The notes under the pieces were generated by a model that had not been told where the DNA came from, did not search any database, and saw only the letters and a list, made by a program, of their open reading frames with translations. Source: Hemicordylus capensis (lineage: Eukaryota > Chordata > Lepidosauria > Squamata > Cordylidae). Taken from it: a stretch of 64,000 bases of DNA. The stretch lies in assembly GCF_027244095.1 (NCBI RefSeq), contig NC_069657.1, forward strand, positions 144,766,857 to 144,830,856, in the 5' to 3' direction. The first letter of the stretch is position 1. Each line of letters opens with the position of its first letter. A program made the translations under genes and the position numbers. Positions 44,210 through 54,929 of the stretch are shown one piece after another.

Positions 44210-44924
44210 CTGGATGCCATGTACTGATCAGTTCATTCAGAGTTGGGTCAGACCTTGCATCAGTGCCTCTCTGAGCTGAACATTGCTATCAGAAATAGGC
44301 CTGAGTTCTGAACCAAATTCTGGGTCCAGTCCACTAACTTTGGCCATGCTGGCTGTAACACCATCACCCCCTGCTTTAGGTTAACATTCTCAGTGGACTG
44401 GTTTCAGTTGATCCACTGGGAAGGGACTGCATCTACATTCACCCTTCATTATCAGACTGTTGTCTAGTTTACAAAAGATGGCCTTCAGGTCTATAAGGAA
44501 TCATATGGAAGCAATGTTATTTATTCCTTTATTGCATTTGTTTCCCATCCTTTGTTCAAGGAGCGCCTGGTTCAAAAGAGACTTGAACCCAATCTCCTGC
44601 TGCAAGTCCACACTTATCCCAGCATTACAATGGGTCCTCCCACCCACCCACCTGGTATTTTTCAGTAGCTTTCCATCCATTTCCATACCAGATGGAGTGC
44701 AACAGTGTCTGGTTTCTTCCTATTTACAGTCCAGCAATAATTCTCTCTGCCTTCCTTCACCTATCCAGCAGCTGAATTTTTGCCTGAATTCTTTGCCACA
44801 AAGATCTGTGGTTCAGTTAACCTCTGCAGGCAATCATGTGAATAATCACCACTGAGTCAAAAGGCTTCATCCTGGCCCACCACTGTTTCCAGCAGTGAGC
44901 TGAGGGAAGGAGCAGATTATTTAT
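44210..44924. repeat. Non-coding upstream flank of broken OR, partner near 54050-54270
   Basis: At 44480-44560 the sequence AAGCAATGTTATTTATTCCTTTATT and CCCATCCTTTG aligns with 54210-54275 in order. The rest is unrecognised. This links the modules of the broken OR (45.5 kb) and the intact OR (59.1 kb). Confidence 0.55.
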
Positions 44925-45480
44925 TTGATTGATTGATTGATTGATTGATTGTATTTCTATACCATCCTTCCAAAAGATGAGCTCATACACCAGCATCAGC
45001 AGAGGGAAGAAGAGAGAGGAAGGGAGTGTGTCATCTACCCTCTGTCATCCTGCACTGGAAGACAGTGAGTATAACTTGTGGTAAGTACCAGCAGCTGCCT
45101 CCCTGTTTTCCTGGGGCTCTCTCTCTTGGGGAGGGGGCCTTTTTTGGTGGTTGCACCCCATTTATGCAACAGCCTCCCCAGAGAGGTCTGCCAGTCACCA
45201 TCACTTTGTTCTTTTAGTTGCCAGGTAAATGCTTCATTTTTCACTCTGTCTTTTTAAATTTTTAAATTTGGTTTTTAATTTTTAAAAAGAAAAGAAAGAA
45301 AAACAAGTTTTTAAATTGTTTTGTACTGTATTTTGAATTCTCTTTTGTGTGTGTGTGTGTGTTGTGATTTGATCCACTTTATGTGTTTTTATTGGATGTT
45401 TTACACAATGATGTGTTGTGATCTGCCCACAGAACAATTTGTTATGGGGTAGCTAACAAATAAAGCTTGTTTGTTTGTTA
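44925..45480. repeat. LINE/SINE tail scraps around (GATT)n
   Basis: (TGAT)n at about 44928-44951 adjoins ATTTCTATACCATCCTTCCAAAAGAT, a reversed tail of the GGAAGGGCGGTATAGAAAT type. From 45030 a second, +-oriented stretch ends TAACAAATAAAGCTTGTTTG with a TTTG/AATAAC tail. Both look like 3' ends of LINE-related repeats; the tail of the second reaches the former start codon of the OR pseudogene. Confidence 0.5.
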
Positions 45481-45501
45481 ATAATAACAATAACAATAAC
45501 A

Positions 45502-46398
45502 ACAGCAGACAAAAATGTAACCATTATGCCAGAGTTCATCTTGCTGTGATTCACAGAAAACCCAAGTCTGCAGATTGTTCTCTTCATTGTATTTTTCTTG
45601 ATTTACTTGCTGATCCTGGTGGGAAACATTGGCATGATACCATTAATCTGCATCACACTCCCATGTACTTCTTCATACTCCCATGTACTTCTTCCTATGC
45701 AATCTGTCAGTTATTCCAAGGTTTTTCTAGTGTCATTGTTCCCAGAACATTGATTACCTTTGTTGCAGAAAGCAAAGCTATTTCACTCACTAGTTGTGCC
45801 CTGCAGTTTTTCTTTTTCTGCATTGCTGTTACTCTGAAGGCTGCCAGCTAAGAGTGATGGTGTATGACTTCTTCATAGTTCTCTGCAACCCACTGTTGTA
45901 TACTGCTGTCATGTCCAAACCGTTCTGTAACTTGCTAGTGGCTGCCTCATATCTAACAGGCTTTGTAAATGCAATCCTTCAGACTTCAGTTATATTTAAT
46001 GTGTCATTCTGTAAATCTAATAGCAACCATTTCTTCTGTGATGTGCCCCCTATCCTAAAACTATTTGCATCACAGCAATTGTATCAGTCACTATCCTGTC
46101 TAATCTCATTTCTTACATAATCATACTTGTAGCCATCCTCAGTTAAGGGCTCAGGTATAAAGCATTCTCCACTTGTGCCTCCCACCTTACAGCTGTCACT
46201 GTTTTCTACAGAACTGCCATTTCCATGTACTTATGACCCAGTTTAAAATATTCCATGGAATGGGACAAAATTATCTCTATGCTTTACACCCATGTAATAT
46301 CCATGCTGAATCCACTTATCTACAGTCTGAGAAACAAGGAGGCCAGCGAGGCTTTCAAGAGGATGCTTGAGAGAACGGTTTCCTCTCAGGGACAGTAA
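45502..46398 (+). pseudogene. Olfactory receptor pseudogene, relative of the 59.1 kb OR
   Basis: Sequence aligns along its whole length with the intact OR at 59132. The ATG is replaced by ACA (45502-45504). Recognisable parts are [10 protein letters not shown]-like DNA near 45575, HTPMYFF near 45658 followed by a garbled, partly duplicated stretch, [16 protein letters not shown], the TM3 region, [22 protein letters not shown] (DRF changed to DFF), a Cys-containing ECL2 ([13 protein letters not shown]) and TM7 ([15 protein letters not shown]-like near 46300). At least three frame changes and an in-frame stop (near 46145) are present. It cannot make a receptor. Confidence 0.9.
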
Positions 46399-47599
46399 CT
46401 ATCACAGGGTTGGTCCCATACTTTGTCATATCCTTTTGTGGGATGTCCATAGGCATTAACTATTCGTCTTCACAACACCCCAACCAAAACACGAAAGTAC
46501 TGGAATCTCAGTTTTATCAACTATGCATGTACTGAGATGCAGTTTAATTCAATTCAATTCTGCCTTGTCCTGTGTCTGAAAAAGAGGCACACGTAATTTT
46601 GTTTGACAAGAGAGAACTAAATGGGCAGGTATATGTTGATTTCCAGGTATGGTCCCTTGAATACACTAGGAGATGTGAAATGAAAGTATCACATCAGGAA
46701 TTATCCACCTGAAAAACCTATTGAGCAGGCACATCTTATAGCATTTAAGTTCTAACAGGTCTGGGGGGAATGGTGTCAAAAGGGGGATTAATACTTTGAT
46801 AAGTGCCAATTCCCTGACGTAAACCCTCATTTCCCCAAAAGCGGGTATTAGCTATGGAGGGGAAAACTTGCAGGCACAATTTTATCTGTAATTTCTCTCC
46901 TTTGGTTAATAGCACTTATGCTGAGTGGAGTGATTAGATTGCTGCCACAGAGAGGACAGATTTGAACCTCTCTCCCCATACTACAATACCAATCCAAACT
47001 GGACCCCCTCAGCAACTGTTGGAAGACAAAAAAAGTTACACTGTGAGTTCCAGAGATGGAGTTCAAATGTAATATGAAGTGTGGCCCTAATGTAACAAAT
47101 TATAGTAACTATCCTCACAGATCTGGCAGATGTTACCAATATTTTCCCAGGTTACTCTAGAATTGATTAAAGAAATCCCACAGCCTTTACATTAGAGACA
47201 GCATGAATTATTTCATTGGTTACTTGGTTCCTGGGTAAGGTCCTTGCTGCTGTCTTGGCCCCATAAGTTGGGGAAGGCAGTAAGGGAACAGGGCTTGGGG
47301 GAACATGGGAGCTGGATGAAGGAGACAGAGGGGGTTTAATTGGAGGGGTAATCTGGGAATTCTTCTTAGACTCATATTTTAATCCAAGCTAGACAGGTTT
47401 TGTGATGCTGATTTCTTCTTTGAGGCTAGCATTACAAGCCCCTGAAATTTGTTCCTGGGACTTTGCCAGCATCTCTACTCCTATTTGATGTCATATGTTA
47501 AGTGGAAACTAAAGCAAACAAACCTTTCCAGAATGGTCCTTCCAATGACCCCAATGGGATTACACTAACTTGCATCAATTGCACAAGTACTGCTTGAGT
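46399..47599. other. Downstream flank of OR pseudogene, otherwise unrecognised
   Basis: 46399-46745 aligns with 60077-60730 (GTCCTGTGTCTGAAAAAGAG; GAAAGTATCACATCAGG; CTGAAAAACCTA). The remainder shows no gene or repeat signature. Confidence 0.55.
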
Positions 47600-48185
47600 G
47601 AACAACAGAGCCCATTTGTTATAGAATTCTCATGTAGAGACTATCTGCTGCATTTGAAATCTCTGAAGTAAAGAAAGAAATACAACTCTGCCATAAACTT
47701 CTGTGGATATAATAAATTGCTCTGGGCATTATGTTTGTTTTTCAAATACTTTTGTCTGTACATAATTGTTCAACAAGAAGCAGTGGGAACCAGGGATAGT
47801 GGCTGACATGAGGAAAATTATTCTAAGTAGTCCCACTGAAATTACAAGAATTTAGAATAATTTTCCTCATCATGTCAGCCAGTAGGTGAAACACTAAAAA
47901 AAAAAAAAGCATTATTTATTTAGGAATAATGTCCCCAATCCAATTTAGAGTAGTTGTGACTCTACCAGTCCCCATTAAAACGAACAGATCAAATTAGTCA
48001 AGCATAATTTAAGCTCCTTTGAAAGCAACAAGCAAAGTGCCCTTTGAATCCTAACTATGTTTACTTAGAAATACCTCCCACTGATTTCAATGCAATTTAC
48101 TTCCAAGTAAGTGTATTTAGGACTGCTTTGTTACTCACAATTAACTGTAGCTGCACTGGGGTCAATGCTGATATGAACTCTTGCA
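47600..48185. repeat. Non-coding duplicated block, partner 40680-41152
   Basis: See the partner entry. It includes the repeat TTTACTTAGAAATACCTCCCACTGATTTCAATGC (split here into shared words), whose matching form at 41045 reads TTTACTCAGAAGTAACTCCC. An inverted pair, GGCTGACATGAGGAAAATTAT (47800) and its complement near 47860, forms a hairpin. Confidence 0.65.
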
Positions 48186-48491
48186 TTGCACAATAGCAAA
48201 CAAAAAGAAAAAGGCCAAGGTAGCAGCCATAGGCCCAGGCATGCAGTTTTGGATCACAGCCAGTTATATAAAAGCATCACTCTTCCAATATCTTGGCTTA
48301 CTAGAGGGTATAGCTTCATGCTAACTCTCTCTCTCTCTCTGCATTTTAAATTTTTATTAGATTTTACAATCGCTTTTACATTCAAATTACATTCATTTAT
48401 CTAATTCTACACATAAGTAAATATTGACTTCCCGCTTACCTGTCTGCACGGTTCACGTTAACTATACATATAAACCATTGCTATAATAATT

Positions 48492-48866
48492 AGGGATGAG
48501 CACGAAGTTTCTTCGGCACCAGCGGGGGTAGTCCTTTAAGGGCGGGGGAGGGTGCACTTAACCCTCCCGCCGCATATCCCCAGCCGGCGCTCCATCACTG
48601 TTAAGCCCCTCGGGGCGGCAGCGTTCCTCCCTGCCGCCCCGTTTCTGTCATCAGCCGGAAGTGGCCGGAAGAAGCAAGTGCGCGTGCGTCCGTTGCGGGC
48701 GTGCACGCGCCCGTCTGCCATGCGGGTGCGCGCGCATGATGGGCGCACGCGCGCTTGCTTCTTCCGGCCACTTCCGGCCAATGACAGAAACGGGGCGGCA
48801 GGGAGGAACGCTGCCGCCCCGAGGGGCTTAACAGTGATGGAGCGCCGGCTGGGGATATGCGGCAGG
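48492..48866. mobile_element. hAT-like foldback element in the L1 3' region
   Basis: The left end TAGGGATGAGCACGAAG follows the TAGGGATGTGCA terminus type. The interior is a large inverted repeat: arms 48569-48689 and 48742-48863 are near-perfect inverses (CCGCATATCCCCAGCC to GGCTGGGGATATGCGG at the outer edge) around a loop of CpG-rich GCGCGC words. The matching right terminus is absent. No coding. Confidence 0.65.
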
Positions 48867-50187
48867 ATATGATTTCATTTGTTTGAAACATTTTTATACA
48901 TTAATGCTAATTTTTTCATTGTCAGATACCACCTATACATCATCTTATAATAATTTTATTTTAAAGTATAACATGCAATAAACTTTAAATCAGTTTTCCA
49001 TAATTTTTCCCAAGCAGCCATATCTATATTATGACCCACTTCTTGAGCCCATTTTATTATAGTCATTTTAACCACTTCATCTCTTGTCTCCTCCAAATGC
49101 AACAACCTATACATCTTAGAGACTAATCTTTCATCATTTTCACACAGCTCCTTCTCAAATCTCAACATTTGATCCACAAACCCAACCTTAAGATCCTTTT
49201 TATAAATTTCATTTAGCTGATGATACTGAAACCAATTACTAACCAAATTTTGTACTTCATTTAATTTTTTAAAGTTAAAGCCCTTCTCTTGAAAACATAA
49301 CAAATCCCTAAAAGTACCCCATTCCGATTGCATATTTATCTCTTTACGTGCCAAAGCCTCTATCAGGGATACCCATAGTGGAGTTTTACACTCCAACCAT
49401 ATTTTATATTTTGCCCATACTCCCATCAGACTCCTTCTTACATAGTAATTAAGAAAGTCTTTATGCACTTTGCTTTTATCATACCACAAATATGAGTTCC
49501 AGCCAAACCTTCTACCAAATCCTTCCAGATCAAGTATTCTGGGGTTTCTTAATGTTATCTATTCCTTCAACCACGTCAAACAAACAGCATCAAAATACGG
49601 CAGGGTAAGACCACCTCTTTCTTTAGCATCTGTTAAGTTTTTAATTTTAATTCTTGATCTTTTCCCTTGCCAAATAAATTTAGTTATATCCTTTTGCCAT
49701 TGCTTGAAACAGGTTAGTGTATTAATCATAGGAATAGTCTGAAAAAGAAACAACATTTTACGTAAAACATTCATCTTCACAAGTGAAATCTTCCCATTAA
49801 AGATAAGTTCATTCTAGTCCATCTTTGCAAATCAATTCATACTGTATTCCATATTTTAATATAATTATTTGAAAACAACAAAGAGTTTCTATTTGTTAGC
49901 CAGACTCTCAAATATTTGATTTTCTTCTCCACTTTCAATTCACTTATCTCATAAGCTCTATCATTTGATTTCTGGTCCATATTTTTTGTCAATACTTTCA
50001 GTTTACTCTTCTTAATATAAAACCCGGCCAATTGGCCAAATTGTTCTATTTTCTCAAAGAGCCTGCCAACCTTTCCTAATGGATTTTCTAGAAAAAACAC
50101 CACATCATCTGCGAAGGCTCTGAGTTTATATTCTTGTTTGCCCGTTTCTACAAAGCACTTCCAGAACTAATATAAAAAGTAATGGGG

Positions 50188-50280
50188 AAAGTCGGCCACT
50201 GTGTGAAACAGGATGCTGGACTAGATTGGCCTTGGGCCTGGTCCAGCAGGGCTGTTCTTATGTTATGTTATGTTCTTATG
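50188..50280 (+). mobile_element. CR1 LINE 3'-end scrap inside the L1
   Basis: GTGTGAAACAGGATGCTGGACTA through CCAGCAGGGCTGTTCTTATG is the reverse complement of 42600-42670. It interrupts L1 ORF2 between the catalytic region and GGACAACCTTGTCTAGTTCC. A TATGT-type tail is present. Less than 100 bases, typical of extreme 5' truncation. Confidence 0.75.
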
Positions 50281-50817
50281 TGGACAACCTTGTCTAGTTC
50301 CTTTTTGTATTTTACAGTTATTTGATACTTCCCCATTTATAACAATTTTGGCATATTGCTCTGAATATATTGTCTTAATGGCCCTAATAAAATTGTTACA
50401 GTACCAACTCCCATTGCATCCAATAACTTCCACATAACTTCCAGGAGACATTGTCTCCAATAACTTCCAATAAGTTCCAATAACTTCCACATAAACTGCC
50501 AGGAGACACTGTCAAATGTTTTCTCTGCATCCAAAAAGCTCATAGCTATTTGTTTGTCACTATGTTTTTCATAGTACTCCAATACATTCAAGACTGTGCT
50601 CACATTGTCTCTTAGTTGCCAATTTAGAAAAAAACCTGCTTGGTCTTCATGAATAAAAGCTCTTAATACAACCTTCATTCTTCTTGCCAAAATGGCAGCA
50701 ATAAGTTTATAATCATTATTTCACAGTGAAATTGGCCTGTAATTCTTAACTTGCATTAAATCTTGATCAGGTTTTGGGATTACTGCAGTGTTGGCATATT
50801 TCCAAAACTCCGGCATA

Positions 50818-50849
<32 letters not shown>

Positions 50850-52553
50850 GCAGAAAATCATTCATCCTCCATTGCAAATGCTGTAGTAGTTGATCTTTAA
50901 AAGTTTTGTAATACAAAGCTGACCAGCCATCCGTCCCAGGTGCTTTATTGACTTTACTTTGATTTATTGCTTCCGTTAATTCCATTATTGATATCGGTGC
51001 ATTCATAATTTCTATATGTTCCTTGGTAAGTTGTGGAATATTTTTTGTCAAGAATTTATCAATTTTTATATCCTCCACTTTGTTTTCTTTATATAATTCA
51101 GAGTAATATCTGAAAAATTCTCTTTTTATTTCCCTTTCATCATAAGAAAGTCCATTTTTGGTAGATATCTTGGCTATGTAGTTATTCTTTCTCTCACTTC
51201 TAATTTTCCAAGCCAATAACTTGCCTGGTTTGTTTGCAAATTCAAACAAATTCTCATTCACATACTTTAAATTCCTTTCAATTTCATTTAATATCAACAT
51301 AGAAAGTTGTTGTTGAAGCATTTTAATAACTTGAATAGTTTCTTGCTTATCCTTAATAAATAAGAGATTGCTTTCTTTTTTAGAAATCTCCATCAATAAT
51401 CCCTTTTTCTTCAGTCCCCTTTGTTTTCTAAGGTATGCATTCTGTTGTATTAAAAAAACCTCTCATAAGCGCTTTTCCTGTGTCCCAAACTATCTTATTA
51501 TCCATTACTTGATTTAAATTCAATTCAAAATAATCATTTAACTTCTGTTTAACTTTCTCCACAATTTCTGTTTTTTTCAACAAATATTCATTCAATTTCC
51601 AATGAAAGGATACCATTCCAATCTTCTTCCATGTAAAGGAAACTGCATTATGATCTGAGAAAGTTCTGGACAAAATATCCATTCAGTTCATGCACAGCAT
51701 AGTAGATTTAGATGTCCAGACCATGTCTATTCTTGAATGGATTTATATCTTTCAGAAAAATAGGTATACTCCTTTGCATTAGAGTTTTTGATTCTCCACA
51801 AATCATACAAATCCATATATTCTGCTAAATCAAAAAAGGCTTTTGGCAACCTGCCATCTAAATTCCTTTCGGCCATATCAGATTTTCTATCCAAAGTTGT
51901 AGAGATGACCCCATTAAAATCTCCCAGTAAAACTAAATTAGCATTCAATAATTCAGCCATTTATTGTTATAAATATTTATAGAATTCTACTTTTTTTTCA
52001 CTGGGTGCATAAATTCCAATTATCACTGTTTTAACTCCGGAAACTATAATTTCCAGAGCTAGCACCCTACCTTCTTCATCTTTAAAAATCAACTTGGCTT
52101 CAAATTGCTGCTTCACATAAAATGCCACCCATCTTTTTTATCAGAAGAAACAAATTCTTGCCCCAAGGCCTTATTAACCAAATACTTTCTGTCTTGTTTT
52201 CTAATATGTGTCTCCTGTAAACATATAATGTCCAGTCTTTGTTTTTTAAGAAAATGAAATTATTTTGTCCTTTTAATTCTATTGTTCAGTCCATTGAGAT
52301 TCCATGACACAATTTTGTAATCCATCTTGACTAATTAGAATTGTGTGTTGAAGGCACTGAATGTTCTGGGGTTAAGCTTTTTTTGTATTTATGCCAAAAT
52401 TGTTGGGCTTTGAGGAGCTCCCTAATTCTATTTCTCTTCCCTTTGTAAAAAAAAAGAAGAAGAAAAAGGAGACCCCTTCAGGCACTTCCCATCTAAAGCA
52501 TGTTCCATTGGTGTTTAAGGTATCTGTTAAAAATTTGTAATCCTTACGTTTCC

Positions 52554-53225
52554 TTAAGATACTGGATGGTATTTTTTCAAAACTTTTATCTGCTGGCCTT
52601 CAATGGTAAGGGCTTTAGCAAAATGCACTTGAAATATCTGCTCTGTAATTGATTTGGAGTTAAATTGAACCATGCAGTCTCTCGCTGTATATGCTGCATA
52701 TGCTGTAGCATATGCAGAGTTTACTCGAAAAACTGAATCTATCTGCTTCTCCATCTCTTCACATTGAATTCCCGAAAGTATTGCTAGTTCCTCCATAAGA
52801 ACTTTCTTTATATCTTGACCAGTTTTTTCTGGGATCCCTCTGAACCTCAAAAAGCGCTCTTTTTGTCTCAATTCCAACAAAGCCATCTGATCTAATAATT
52901 TCTCCCTGTCATCTCTTAATGATCCCAGATCTTGCTCCAACCTTTCCACCCTTCTTTTAAATTCTTTATTGTCATCAGCTAATTTTTTCACTGCCTCCTC
53001 AATGTTAGATGTTCTTTTATTCAATATTTGTATGTCTTGGCTGACTTGTTGCAAAGTACCAGAATTTGCTTCCAATAACTGTTTTGTAGCAACTAGTGTC
53101 TCATTCAAATCTGAAGGCATTTTTCCTTCACTCAGGCCTGGGTTTGGAACAGAAAGTCTTCTGGCCGTTTGTGTTTGTGATTGGTTGTGCTGCTCCTTAC
53201 CTTTACCTTTTTGCATTGTTTCCAA
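52554..53225 (-). pseudogene. L1 ORF1, open but part of a dead element
   Basis: This 223-codon frame has a basic/Gln-rich N-terminus, then a coiled-coil heptad region (about residues 50-115: LLEANSGTLQQVSQDIQILN ... VERLEQDLGSLRDDREKLL), then the start of an RRM-like part (RQKERFLRFRGIPE), then a C-terminal domain shorter than in mammalian ORF1p (which is about 340 residues). ORF1p is the RNA-binding chaperone that packages L1 RNA. The frame is open here while ORF2 is broken. Confidence 0.75.
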
Positions 53226-53427
53226 CTCTTCTTCTCATGCAGCAATGTATAAATGTTCAAACCCAACAACACAGCTCTTACAGCAACTTCCAATCTCCTT
53301 GTTATCCAAAAATTTACAGGCCTCCAGTTTTTTTCAAATAGAATCAGCTCCAGACCGCAACACTTCTATCTTATCACCGAAACTTTAATCCTCCCACAGT
53401 TCAATGGTCCGCCTTCTTTGTCTAATT

Positions 53428-53562
53428 CAGGGGTGGGGAACCTTGGCCCGCCAGCTGTTTTTGAACTACAACACCCATCATCCCCAGCCACAATTATTGT
53501 GTCTGAGGATGGTGGGAGCTGTAGTTCAAAAACAGCTGGAGGGCCAAGGCTCCCCACCCCTG
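53428..53562. mobile_element. Palindromic hAT MITE with 8-base target duplication
   Basis: This 135-base element has ends CAGGGGTGGGGAACCTTGGC and its near-inverse, and a core of TTTTTGAACTACAACACCCATC inverted on the other side. It is flanked by the exact direct repeat GTCTAATT (53420-53427, 53563-53570). It inserted in the L1 5' region. Confidence 0.85.
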
Positions 53563-54050
53563 GTCTAATTGGTGCACAGACATTATTCACCACCAGTCAG
53601 CAGTTCAATTCCTTCTTTAGCTTAACTCTCTCGGGATGACTAACAAAATAACCCCAACAATTTTGCTTTTTAGGCTTGTAAGCTTTTAACCATCAGTTCA
53701 GTTTTTAAGCTCCAGCCTTTACTGCTCAAACTGAATTCCCATCCTTAATTTACGGCTGGCAGACTTTTACATGGACTTCACGGCAGCAGCTTGTCTGCCA
53801 TCCACTCATTACAACAACAACAGATAGAATTCCAGCAATTTATCACTGACCATGCTTCAGGGCGAGCTTCTTGATCTTTAACCATTAATTATAATCCAAA
53901 CTGAAAGAAATCAGGTGCCAGGCAGGCTTCTGTCCATAAATTTCCAAAGGAGGGTTCAGCCAGCTGTTTCCCAACCCCCACCGCTCAACTTAAATCAAAG
54001 CTGCGCCTTCCGGCACAGCGCTTGAGATAAGGAGCAGGCTCTGCAAGGTG

Positions 54051-54929
54051 CAGGTGGGCAATCTCCATTCAAACCCTTTAATCCAGGGTGGTTGTGGAGT
54101 TATGAAGACTCAACGACCCACCCACCCCCGCTGGAGAGGACAGCATTTACATTCCTCCTCCACCCAGTATTTTAAAAGGCTGTTGCCTGGTAAGTTGACC
54201 TTTAGATCCATAAAGATATGTATGGAAACCATGTTATTTATTCATTTATTCCATTTGTGCCCCATCCTTTGCCCTCACACCAATGAAGAAATGAGGCATA
54301 GTTGGAGATAGAGGGGTACAACTTTATTTAATCTAATCCAATCAAACAACATGGGGATTGACTCTCTACCCTACCACACCCTTACAGTGCAGTTACTAAC
54401 AACATTGCATCCAAAGTGCAAGTTTCTGAGCAATTACATCCTGGCTCAAATTAGCCAGTCAGCCTTCTGCCAATTGCTGTGCTTCTTAGCCAACCATGGG
54501 CATCAAGGCAGATGCAGGGAATATCACCCCACATCAAACTTCACAGCCTTTAAGGCTGGCAATACTTCTGCAATCTAGAGAAAACTCCAGCTAGCATTCC
54601 AGGGATTGATGAATGGCTTCTTATTATGCCAAACGCACACCTTGAGGTGCTCACCAAATAATTATTACTCCCATTCCTGCACTGTACCTGTTGTAATCAG
54701 GAAGGAATCTAACCAATTAAAAAGATAGTATGAGGTAAGCAAAAAAGCACTGGCCAAAACATTCCTACCCATCCCTTAAAATGTTGCTCTTTAAAAAACA
54801 CAATGCTGCCCATTCTATTAAAACACATGCACACACACAGTCTTTCTCTCTCAGCAACATTTCACAACACAACAGTTTAGCACAACATTGCAGCATGGAA
54901 AAACCAGTCTTTCTGTGTCCACCTGGATA
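54051..54929. other. Upstream flank of the 59.1 kb OR module
   Basis: 54050-54275 is the partner of 44400-44560. The rest (54280-54929) has no gene; AATCTAATCCAATCA and ACACACGCACA-type low-complexity words are present. Confidence 0.45.

Larger units (their letters stand above)
48340..54050 (-). mobile_element. L1-clade LINE, near full length, decayed
   Basis: Read right to left: probable 5' untranslated part (about 54050-53226), ORF1 (53225-52554), ORF2 from the ATG at 52325 to about 48960, then 3' untranslated DNA to about 48340. ORF2 has an apurinic-type endonuclease (MDYKIVSWNLNGLNN, LQETHI, GDFNGV near 51920, SDHNAVSF near 51655), RT with SFLDAEKTFDSV and catalytic FADD at 50115-50104, and the L1 C-terminal region (GGLTLPYFDAV near 49590). 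ORF2 has several frame breaks. Three later insertions lie in it: a hAT foldback (48492-48865), a CR1 3' scrap (50188-50280) and a palindromic MITE (53428-53562). Confidence 0.85.

Noticed and set aside
45502-46398. A functional OR disrupted by sequencing error
   Set aside because: The start codon is lost, DRF is changed, a segment is partly duplicated and there are several separate frame changes; too many for sequencing error.
52554-53225. Coiled-coil host protein
   Set aside because: Position just 5' of an L1 ORF2, with coiled coil then RRM-like motif, identifies it as L1 ORF1.
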